Source: CAZQKW01 sp964594075
Lineage (GTDB): Bacteria; Desulfobacterota; WTBG01; CAIYCZ01
NCBI GenBank assembly: GCA_964594075.1
Contig: CAZQKW010000039.1
Coordinates: 1 to 31,549, forward strand
Direction: 5' to 3'
Length of the DNA: 31,549 bases
Below are positions 16,017 through 23,130 of this stretch, in pieces. Position 1 is the first letter of the stretch, and each line of letters starts with the position of its first letter. The notes below the pieces were generated by a model. The model was not told the origin of the DNA. It made no database searches and saw only the letters and a program-made list of their open reading frames with translations. The translations under genes and the position numbers were made by a program.

Positions 16017-16856
16017 TCACGGTATGCTTAATCTATTGCCCGAGCGTTTTAGGAATCCTTCCTTTTGTAACTGATTGAGAGCGTCTTTTATCTTTTGCAC
16101 AGGAATATTAAGCCGTTTTATTAAGGATGATTCAGTAATAAGCGGGCATTCTGTTATAATTCTAATAACCATTCCTCTAACCTGTCTGTTTGAACCCGCA
16201 AACGTTCCCTGACGCTGATAATGGGCACTTTTCCGAGAAGGATTTGGAAGGGATTTTTTCAGCATCGCGCCGTAGTCCATGAGCGCGTTATACCACTCCC
16301 GCGGGTTTCTTGTGTCCAGAGTTTGTTTCACCAGGGGAAGCAGTTCTCGGTCATGCACGTCTGTTTGCCCCTGAAAAAAACAGTGGATAAAAACACTCCG
16401 AATATTGGTTTCAATAAAGGCTACCGGCTGGTTGAAGGCAAAGGCTACAATTGAAGCAGCGGTGTTTTTGCCAATGCCGGGAAATGCCATCAATTCTGCC
16501 GTCGTTTCTGGTAGCCGGCCATTATAATCTTCCACCACGTGTTCGGCAATCTTTTTCAGAAACAGCGCCCGACGGTTATACCCCATTCCCTGCCAGATCT
16601 GAAGTATCTCACGCAATCGTGCTGCAGCCAGAGACATAAAATCAGGAAAAGCCGCTATAAACAGCGGATACTTCTGCAGAACTCTTTCCACCTGGGTCTG
16701 CTGAAGCATGACTTCTGAGACAAGGATGTGATAGGGATTGGTGGTTTTTCGCCACGGCAGGTTACGGCCATGTTGGCGATAGTAATAGTAAATTTTTTTG
16801 CGGAATGCACGAATCGCAGCAGAAGACAGGGTCAGGTATGGTTGATGAACTGGCAT
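16017..16856 (-). CDS. MutY/EndoIII-superfamily DNA glycosylase lacking the Fe-S cluster
   Basis: About 279 aa. HhH-GPD glycosylases remove damaged or mispaired bases; MutY excises adenine opposite 8-oxoguanine. LPWRKTTNPYHILVSEVMLQQTQV is the MutY N-terminal signature with catalytic Glu48 (E. coli E37). The helix-hairpin-helix is FPGIGKNTAASIVAFAF (125-141). The position of MutY Asp138 is Glu149 (FIETNIRSVF). After NALMDYGAML the four cluster cysteines are absent, replaced by NPSRKSAHYQRQ, and a C-terminal winged-helix-like segment (225-279) stands where MutY has a NUDIX-like domain. This cluster-less group is widespread and often annotated simply as A/G-specific glycosylase; its substrate is uncertain. 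An upstream in-frame ATG at 16910 lies inside a repeat, so I chose 16856. Confidence 0.78.
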   Translation of the reverse strand: MPVHQPYLTLSSAAIRAFRKKIYYYYRQHGRNLPWRKTTNPYHILVSEVMLQQTQVERVLQKYPLFIAAFPDFMSLAAARLREILQIWQGMGYNRRALFLKKIAEHVVEDYNGRLPETTAELMAFPGIGKNTAASIVAFAFNQPVAFIETNIRSVFIHCFFQGQTDVHDRELLPLVKQTLDTRNPREWYNALMDYGAMLKKSLPNPSRKSAHYQRQGTFAGSNRQVRGMVIRIITECPLITESSLIKRLNIPVQKIKDALNQLQKEGFLKRSGNRLSIP

Positions 16857-16890
16857 TGCAGCGGTTTCTGGGCGAACTGTGCGGTCGTTC

Positions 16891-16931
16891 CCATTTCCCT
16901 TCCCCTTCATGGGGAGGGGAAACAGGAAGGG
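16891..16931. repeat. G/C-rich dispersed palindromic repeat, copy 1
   Basis: C-rich CCCTTCCCCT faces G-rich GGGGAGGGGA across a CATG centre, followed by AACAGGAAGGGAG. It resembles the imperfect copies at 30296-30336 and 30608-30650 in composition (C-runs opposite G-runs), the style of repetitive extragenic palindromes seen across uncultured bacteria. It sits between the MutY-like gene and the P-loop/DRTGG gene, and supplies a spurious in-frame ATG for the former. Confidence 0.5.
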
Positions 16932-16947
16932 AGTGGAGATTTCTTTC

Positions 16948-17982
16948 TCAAATTATCGCTTGAATGTTTATGGTATCCTGAACAAGTTTACCTAACAATT
17001 CAATTTTTTGTTTATCATCCCTGGTCAAGAGCGGTTCAATGCTGTCTATCCGGCGTGCGGTCTCATAGGTATCGTAGGTAACCATCAACATAGGAACTTT
17101 GCGTTCTGCTGCCTTTGAAATAATGTGCGATGGCGGCACAACATTATTGGTCAGGATGATACCCACAGCCTGATAATCAAGCGCCACGAGGATCATATCA
17201 GTGCGATCGCCGCCAGTAATCATCAGGATGCCTTCTTTTTTCAGGAGCGGCTGCTGAAGTGCGGCATTGACCGACATGGCGCCAATAAAAATATTTTTTA
17301 CCGTACGGTTCAAGTATTCTTCGCCGGTTACGACCTTGGCAAACAGGCGCTCGCTCAGATAATTGACGGAGAAATAGGTCAAATCTTTCTGATAGGGAAT
17401 AACCCCGAGAATCGGGACGCCGATTTTCTGAATTTGGGGCAAGTAAGTCTCCTTAAAATCGTCAATGTTTTGGATCTTGTTAATAATGACTCCTTTGAAG
17501 GATATGCCGCTCAGATCCATATTCTTTTTTACGTAGGTAATATCGTCAAAGACGGTGTTTTCGTCACCGCTGATAACGATAATTAAATTTCCGCCGATAT
17601 ACCGCGCCAGTGAAACCGCATCAAGGTAAACCGAAATACCATAGGCCAGATCTTTGCCGCCTTCAACAAACAGAATATCTTTGCCCTGTGCCATGTTGGC
17701 TGCCAGTTCCGCAACCTTCTCCCGGGTGATTTTCTCGTCATACATGTAGCGCAGTTTTGAATGGTCAAAGCCGATACTCATATCCTCCGGGTTTTCACTG
17801 AGCGTAAAGATATTCGCAATCAGGGCTGAATCATAATCCCAAAGCCGCTTTTTATTGTAAATCAGCCGATCGCCAAACGGCTTCAGATAGCCAATTTTTT
17901 TGTTAAGAGCTTTAGACAGGCCAACCATAACAGTGGTTTTGCCGGCATTTTTTCTCAATGACGCAATAATAATCTTATTCAT
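16948..17982 (-). CDS. P-loop (BioD/AAA_26-like) and DRTGG-domain protein, phosphotransacetylase-related
   Basis: A 344-aa protein. The N-terminal half (1-205) is a dethiobiotin-synthetase-like P-loop NTPase with a Walker A-type segment SLRKNAGKTT (8-17), FVEGG, and a VILNKI-like VIINKI base motif. The C-terminal half (about 215-340) is a DRTGG domain (MITGGDRTDMILVAL). The same pair of domains forms the N-terminal regulatory part of long phosphotransacetylases; here the catalytic Pta domain is absent. A GGAG 8 nt upstream fixes the ATG at 17982, which overlaps the end of the acyl-CoA synthetase gene by 8 nt, so translation is probably coupled. This pairing is common in genomes with ADP-forming synthetases, suggesting a regulatory or nucleotide-sensing role. 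A BioD function cannot be excluded. Confidence 0.82.
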   Translation of the reverse strand: MNKIIIASLRKNAGKTTVMVGLSKALNKKIGYLKPFGDRLIYNKKRLWDYDSALIANIFTLSENPEDMSIGFDHSKLRYMYDEKITREKVAELAANMAQGKDILFVEGGKDLAYGISVYLDAVSLARYIGGNLIIVISGDENTVFDDITYVKKNMDLSGISFKGVIINKIQNIDDFKETYLPQIQKIGVPILGVIPYQKDLTYFSVNYLSERLFAKVVTGEEYLNRTVKNIFIGAMSVNAALQQPLLKKEGILMITGGDRTDMILVALDYQAVGIILTNNVVPPSHIISKAAERKVPMLMVTYDTYETARRIDSIEPLLTRDDKQKIELLGKLVQDTINIQAII

Positions 17983-20110
17983 GTTTGTTACTCCTATCAA
18001 ATTTTGAAAGTAAAATTCTCACATCAACAGCCTTCACACCCCTGCCTTCATAGACCCGCAGCGGATTGATTTCAATATCAGAAATGCGCGTGCATTTTTG
18101 AATAATTGAGCCCAGCTTAATAATCACCTCTGCCACACCGTCAATGTCCTTTTTCTCCTCGCCGCGAACCCCCAGCAGAAGGGGATAAGACCTGATGTCT
18201 TTAATCATATTCATGATCTCTGTTCGTCCGGACGGGAAATAGCGAAACGTGACATCCTTCATGACTTCTACGTAAATGCCGCCCAGCCCCACCATAACGA
18301 TCGGTCCAAAGGTGGCGTCGCGCCGCGCGCCAACAATAAGTTCCGTACCCGGCTTAACCATCTCGGCTATCTCAACGCCTTCTATGAGGGCGCCGGGATT
18401 GTAAGCCCGGCAGTTCTGCATAATTGCCTGGTAGGCATCAATAACTTCATTGCGATTTTCCAAATCCAGCGCAACGCCTCCGGCATCACTTTTATGCACA
18501 ATATCCTTGGACACCACCTTCATGACCACAGGATACCCGATATCTTCCGAGCAGCGCACCGCTTCATCAAGGTTTCGGGCTATTGAACTTTTGGGGATTT
18601 CTATCCCCGCAAGCTTCATTATGGTCTGTGCTTCATGTGCCAGGAGAAAGAACCTATTTTGCGCAATAGCATAAGCCGCAATGCGCTCAAGCGCTTCGGC
18701 ATCAATGTCAGCCATAACCGCTTGATCCGGAGAGGCATTTCTATAATGGTAGTACCGGAACAGCGCGCCCATACAGGACACCGCTTCATAGACATCGCCA
18801 AATACCGGGATATTCTGATCCCGGCACTGGTTAATGCAGTCCCGGGATTTTCTACCGCCGAATACCGAAAATACCAGTGGTTTGCCTCCCCCGCGGTATT
18901 TCTGTGAATTTTCAATAATCATCCGGAACAGATTCTCTGAGTCAAACACCGCCGTTTCACAGTACAGGGCCATAACGGCGTGCATGTCCTTATGGTTAAG
19001 CGCAGCGTCAAGGGCGAGCGTATATTCTGTACGTCCGGCCTGGCCGGTAATATCAATGGGATTTTTAGTCGAGCCGAAGTCAGGCGTTACCGGTGCAAAT
19101 GTTTCTTTCAGCGTAGCAGCGTCATCATAGAGCGTGATGCCGTATTTTTCCGAGGCGTCTGTGGCAATAACGCCAATGCCGCCGCCGTTGGTGATTATAA
19201 CCGTATTATCGCCGGGTGGGGGCGGGGACGTGGCAATGAACTTACACCAGTCAAATCCCTCATTTACCGATTCTGCGCGCAATACCCCGCACTGGCGCAT
19301 AATATCATCAAACACTTCATCCGAACCGGCAAGCGAACCGGTGTGGGATGCGGCAGCAATGGCGCCGCGCGCCGAACGGCCGGATTTCAAGACAATAACC
19401 GGCTTCACTCGGGTCGCTACCGAGAGGGCCTTAATAAGTTTTTCCCCGTCCTGCACACCCTCTATATACATAAATATGACCCGGGTTTGCGCCTGCGGCA
19501 CCAGATATTCCAGCAGGTCTGCTTCGTCAAGATCAGATTTATTGCCGACCGACACAATTGCCGACAACCCCAGGTGTTCTATGGCGGTCTTGCCGATCAT
19601 GCCCAAGCCCAGAGCGCCGCTCTGCGTAATAATGGCAACGCTGCCCGGTTCTGGACAACTCGCAGAAAAAGTGGCATTGAGGGAGCTGACACAGGAATAG
19701 ATGCCGAATATATTCGGTCCCTGTATGCGCATACCATGAGCACGGGCGCAGGCAACTATTTTGCGCTCCTCTTCCACATTTCCCACCTCGGCAAACCCGG
19801 ACGTAATAATAGAGGCAAATTTAACCCCTTTTTGAGCGCAGCTTTTAACCGCCTCATAGACAAATTTTGCTGGAACCACAATAGACACTAAATCAATTTC
19901 ATCCTCAACGTCCTCGATAGTTTTGTAAACTCGCCGGCCGCAAATTTCTCCGCCCCGAGGATTTATTGGATAAACCCTACCGGTATAACCGCCGGAGACG
20001 ATGTTATCGATTACATGATAGCCCAGTTTGTTTTTATCATGTGAAGCGCCGATAACTGCTACTGCGCGCGGCTCAAACAAATATTTTATATCTGGCACGT
20101 TATCACTCAT
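17975..20110 (-). CDS. ADP-forming acyl-CoA/acetyl-CoA synthetase, fused alpha-beta subunits
   Basis: A 711-aa enzyme that interconverts acyl-CoA + ADP + Pi with acid + CoA + ATP, conserving thioester energy as ATP. Domains in order: CoA-binding Rossmann fold (about 10-105, AVIGASHDKNKLGYHVIDN), succinyl-CoA-ligase-like domains (about 150-440) with the phosphohistidine His256 in AAASHTGSLAGSDEVFD, and an ATP-grasp C-terminus (about 485-700) with the second histidine in IVHKSDAGGVALDL. GPIVMVGLGGIYVEV and INPLRV are the usual ATP-grasp ends. The length is typical of the fused form. AGAGG just upstream supports the ATG at 20110. It lies 194 bp downstream of the CaiB/BaiF gene and overlaps the P-loop gene. 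The preferred acid (acetate, branched-chain or aryl) is not readable. Confidence 0.92.
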   Translation of the reverse strand: MSDNVPDIKYLFEPRAVAVIGASHDKNKLGYHVIDNIVSGGYTGRVYPINPRGGEICGRRVYKTIEDVEDEIDLVSIVVPAKFVYEAVKSCAQKGVKFASIITSGFAEVGNVEEERKIVACARAHGMRIQGPNIFGIYSCVSSLNATFSASCPEPGSVAIITQSGALGLGMIGKTAIEHLGLSAIVSVGNKSDLDEADLLEYLVPQAQTRVIFMYIEGVQDGEKLIKALSVATRVKPVIVLKSGRSARGAIAAASHTGSLAGSDEVFDDIMRQCGVLRAESVNEGFDWCKFIATSPPPPGDNTVIITNGGGIGVIATDASEKYGITLYDDAATLKETFAPVTPDFGSTKNPIDITGQAGRTEYTLALDAALNHKDMHAVMALYCETAVFDSENLFRMIIENSQKYRGGGKPLVFSVFGGRKSRDCINQCRDQNIPVFGDVYEAVSCMGALFRYYHYRNASPDQAVMADIDAEALERIAAYAIAQNRFFLLAHEAQTIMKLAGIEIPKSSIARNLDEAVRCSEDIGYPVVMKVVSKDIVHKSDAGGVALDLENRNEVIDAYQAIMQNCRAYNPGALIEGVEIAEMVKPGTELIVGARRDATFGPIVMVGLGGIYVEVMKDVTFRYFPSGRTEIMNMIKDIRSYPLLLGVRGEEKKDIDGVAEVIIKLGSIIQKCTRISDIEINPLRVYEGRGVKAVDVRILLSKFDRSNKHE

Positions 20111-20304
20111 TGGACACCTCTACCCGTCGTCATGTTTTACTCCTTCACCCATATCCTGTTGCAATTTTTTGCCCGCTGATTCCTCATCCGAGACCGGCTC
20201 CGTTCCTAAAAAAGCTCCCCGTTATCACTCTCTTCAAACGCGCTTTTCTTCATTGCGATGTAACTCGTTGCCACTCAATATATAGTGTCTCATCAGGACG
20301 CGCT

Positions 20305-21579
20305 TTATTTCATACCCTCTTTGAGGCGGTCAACTGCCGGCTCATGGTATAATACTTCCTGTTGATACAACGCCTGTATCTGGTCGGTGTTGTAGCCCAG
20401 AACCGTCGTAAGAATTTCTTCGGTATGTTCGCCCAGCAGCGGCGCATGCCCGCGCACGCCGGTTGGCGTTTCAGACATTTTGAGGGGGCTCCCATACATA
20501 CGCACCGTGCCGATAAACGGCTGCTCAACTTCAACCATCATCTCCCGCGCCTTGATTTGCGGATCGGAATCTGCCAGTTCCTTTATGGAACGGACGCGCA
20601 GGCAGGGGCACCCGTTTTCCTCAAGCTTTCGTTCTGCTTCTTCAACAGAATCCTGCGACATCACCCACTCTTCTACAACCCTGTGAATAAAGGGCGCATT
20701 CTCTTCCGTGCAGCGGGTGGAAACCGTCGCCGCCCGCGGATCCGAGAGCAGCCACTCGTAGTCTTTACCCATGGTCTTGACAATTGCTTCCCAGCGCGGC
20801 TGTGTCAGTGAAGCTATGGTTATGTAGCCATTTTTTCCCTTGTAAATACCGTAGGGCGCATACCCGGGGTGATGGCGGCCAATCTTTGGCGGATCGACCG
20901 GCTTGCCAATGGCACTGCTAATCAAATACCAGGGCAGCGTATTTTCATGAAACGCAAACAGACAATCCATCATGGAAATATCTATATTCTGCCCAAGGCC
21001 GGTCTTTTCCCTGCAATACAGCGCTCCGTTGATTGCTACTGCAGCATTTACCGAGGCCGTCATGTCGCCGATCGAAACCGGAGCTATTTGCGGGTTTACA
21101 TTCTGATCAGTCCAGCCGCTTGCTCCCTGGGCGATCATGTCGTAGCCCGGCTTATGGCTGTATGGGCCCCAGTGGCCAAAACAAGAGACCGAACAGTAAA
21201 TAATGTCTTTCTTGATTTTTTTAACTGATTCATAATCCAGCCCGAGACGTTCCATCACGCCGGGCGCAAAGTTCTCAATCAATACATCGCTTTTTTTAAT
21301 CAGTTCATGGACCAGTTGCATCCCCTGGGGGTTCTTCAGGTTGATACAGATACTCTTTTTGCCGCGGTTACAATTTAAATTATAGGAACTCTGTGTTACC
21401 CCATTGTGGGTAACACGCAACGGCAGGTGGCGTTCATTAGTGCCATCTTTATACCGTTCCACTTTAATGACATAGGCTCCCATATCGGCAAGAATTCTGG
21501 TTGCAAAGGGCCCTGCCAATACCCAGGTGAAATCTAAAATAGTGACGCCGTTTAAAGGTCCAGGTTTTAGTTGTTGCAT
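20305..21579 (-). CDS. CaiB/BaiF family class III CoA-transferase
   Basis: A 424-aa protein, the usual length. Class III transferases move CoA from an acyl-CoA to a carboxylic acid through an aspartyl-CoA anhydride. The catalytic Asp is Asp147 in HKPGYDMIAQGASG, equivalent to formyl-CoA transferase Asp169. Also present: GVTILDFTWVLAGPFATRILADMGAYVIKVE, RGKKSICINLK and DVLIENFAPGVMERLGLDYE, all core family segments. A GGAGG (21586-21590) placed 6 nt before the ATG at 21579 decides the start; the ATG at 21585 would overlap that site. It is encoded between the AMP-ligase and the ADP-forming synthetase on the same strand, so it probably shares acyl-CoA substrates with them. Which acids it uses is unknown. 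Confidence 0.92.
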   Translation of the reverse strand: MQQLKPGPLNGVTILDFTWVLAGPFATRILADMGAYVIKVERYKDGTNERHLPLRVTHNGVTQSSYNLNCNRGKKSICINLKNPQGMQLVHELIKKSDVLIENFAPGVMERLGLDYESVKKIKKDIIYCSVSCFGHWGPYSHKPGYDMIAQGASGWTDQNVNPQIAPVSIGDMTASVNAAVAINGALYCREKTGLGQNIDISMMDCLFAFHENTLPWYLISSAIGKPVDPPKIGRHHPGYAPYGIYKGKNGYITIASLTQPRWEAIVKTMGKDYEWLLSDPRAATVSTRCTEENAPFIHRVVEEWVMSQDSVEEAERKLEENGCPCLRVRSIKELADSDPQIKAREMMVEVEQPFIGTVRMYGSPLKMSETPTGVRGHAPLLGEHTEEILTTVLGYNTDQIQALYQQEVLYHEPAVDRLKEGMK

Positions 21580-21783
21580 AATCATCCTCCCATAGTGAAC
21601 TGAAAGTCCTGTATGCTCTGTGCTCGTTTATGTTTCAGGTTTGCCCTATGCGCCTTCAGCGCACATCAATCGCTCTTAATAGTTATTCCATGCCAAACCT
21701 CCCGCAGATTAAGGTTTTTCATAACGACGCAATCCACTTAACAGGTATTAGTGTATGATCTCCCGTGGTTAGGAAAGCAAAAT

Positions 21784-23064
21784 TCATGCAGCGGGAGCTT
21801 TCTGTCTGCCAATAAAATGAAAATACCCGTCTTCGTCCATGTAGGCATAATCACCGGTATGCAGCCATCCATCGCGTATGGTTTCGCGGGTTGCTTCAGC
21901 ATCTTTATAGTAGCCCTTCATGATGGTTCTGCCCGGTACACCGTGAACGATTAGCTCGCCCACAGTGCCGGGAGACACTTCTGCCCCATTGTCGTCAACC
22001 ACTTTGACGGCAGTGCCCAGCCGGGGGATACCCACACAGTTTTTTTTCATGATGCCATCAAGAGGATTGATGGTGGTTGCCCCTAATGTTTCGGTCATAC
22101 CCCACAAATCACACAATTTGACCTGAAAGCGTGATTCAAAGGTATCCCACTCCTCATCACTCACTGCAATGGCATACATGATCAGGCGTAGGGCGTTGCC
22201 TGCATCGTGCTCTGTTGGCGGTTCTTTGAGAATCATGCGCACCATTGCTCCCACGAGGCTTGCGGTGGTCGCTCGATGGCTCCGCACCTGCTCCATATAG
22301 CGGGCTGCGTTGAACTGTTCAATGAGTATCAGGGTCGCTCCGGCGACAAGCGTCGGCATCAGAGAGATAAACAGGGCGTTAATATGAAACAGCGGCAAGG
22401 TGAGCATGTGCCGGTCTTCCGGAACCACTTTCCATGCCTGGGCGCCAAAGATCCCTGCAAACAACGCATTGGCATGGGTCAACTGGACTGCTTTAGGACG
22501 CACCGGATCATGGTTAAACAGCATCATCAGGTCGTCTTCAATACTGATGGAGACCTCTGGCACCTGCGCAGAAGCATCTTTCAGTTCATCAGCCATAATT
22601 GTGGCGTTGGGGAAGAGTCGTGCATTGGGATACTCCGGCGAGGTTTTCACCAGAAATATGTGCTGCAGTTTTTTGCACGTGCCGGCGATGCTAGTGCACA
22701 GGTCCATATAGCCCGGCTCGGTAATAATCCCGACACAGTCAGCAAAATCAATGAAGTATTCCATCTCCATCGCTCCGGAGAGTATATTGGTGGGGACCAT
22801 TATGGCGCCGATTTTGGCAAGCGCAAACAAGGAAAAAAGGTATTCGGGTGAATTCAGTAAATGAACGGCAATTTTATCGCCCTTTTTTATGCCTTTGCTG
22901 AGGATTATATTGGCATAACGGTTGACGATCTCATCGAACTGCCGGTAGGTATAGGTCACAACGTATCCCTCGGCATCTTCAAAGACGATAAATTCCTTGC
23001 CGCCAAACCTATGAACTTTATCTTCTAAGACCCTGCGCAGATTTCTGGTTCCAATAATATCCAT
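21784..23064 (-). CDS. AMP-dependent acyl-CoA ligase homologue, P-loop altered and C-terminal domain missing
   Basis: A 426-aa protein; intact acyl-CoA ligases are about 510-560 aa. The N-terminal domain is clear: NRYANIILSKGIKKGDKIAVHLLNSPEY, the LPLFHINAL loop, LWGMTETLGATT, and HTGDYAYMDEDGYFHFIGRQK. Two faults: the phosphate-binding loop, normally T-S-G-T-T-G-x-P-K, reads N-H-D-P-V-R-P-K at 184-191, one residue shorter and without its Thr/Ser/Gly; and the protein ends just after the hinge (GRQKAPAA), so the ~100-residue C-terminal domain with the catalytic Lys is absent. I looked in the other frames past the stop (21784 and below) and saw no continuation. It may be a pseudogene or a non-catalytic relic. 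An AGGA upstream supports the start. Confidence 0.82.
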   Translation of the reverse strand: MDIIGTRNLRRVLEDKVHRFGGKEFIVFEDAEGYVVTYTYRQFDEIVNRYANIILSKGIKKGDKIAVHLLNSPEYLFSLFALAKIGAIMVPTNILSGAMEMEYFIDFADCVGIITEPGYMDLCTSIAGTCKKLQHIFLVKTSPEYPNARLFPNATIMADELKDASAQVPEVSISIEDDLMMLFNHDPVRPKAVQLTHANALFAGIFGAQAWKVVPEDRHMLTLPLFHINALFISLMPTLVAGATLILIEQFNAARYMEQVRSHRATTASLVGAMVRMILKEPPTEHDAGNALRLIMYAIAVSDEEWDTFESRFQVKLCDLWGMTETLGATTINPLDGIMKKNCVGIPRLGTAVKVVDDNGAEVSPGTVGELIVHGVPGRTIMKGYYKDAEATRETIRDGWLHTGDYAYMDEDGYFHFIGRQKAPAA

Positions 23065-23130
23065 AATTGTCCTGTGCTGTGGTTTTTTTTCATGAGCGCT
23101 GTTAACATCAACGGATACACAGCGCTGGGG

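Noticed and set aside
18980..19891. 303-codon open frame on the plus strand
   Set aside because: It is antisense to the ADP-forming synthetase, has no family features and no Shine-Dalgarno; its composition follows the real gene in reverse.
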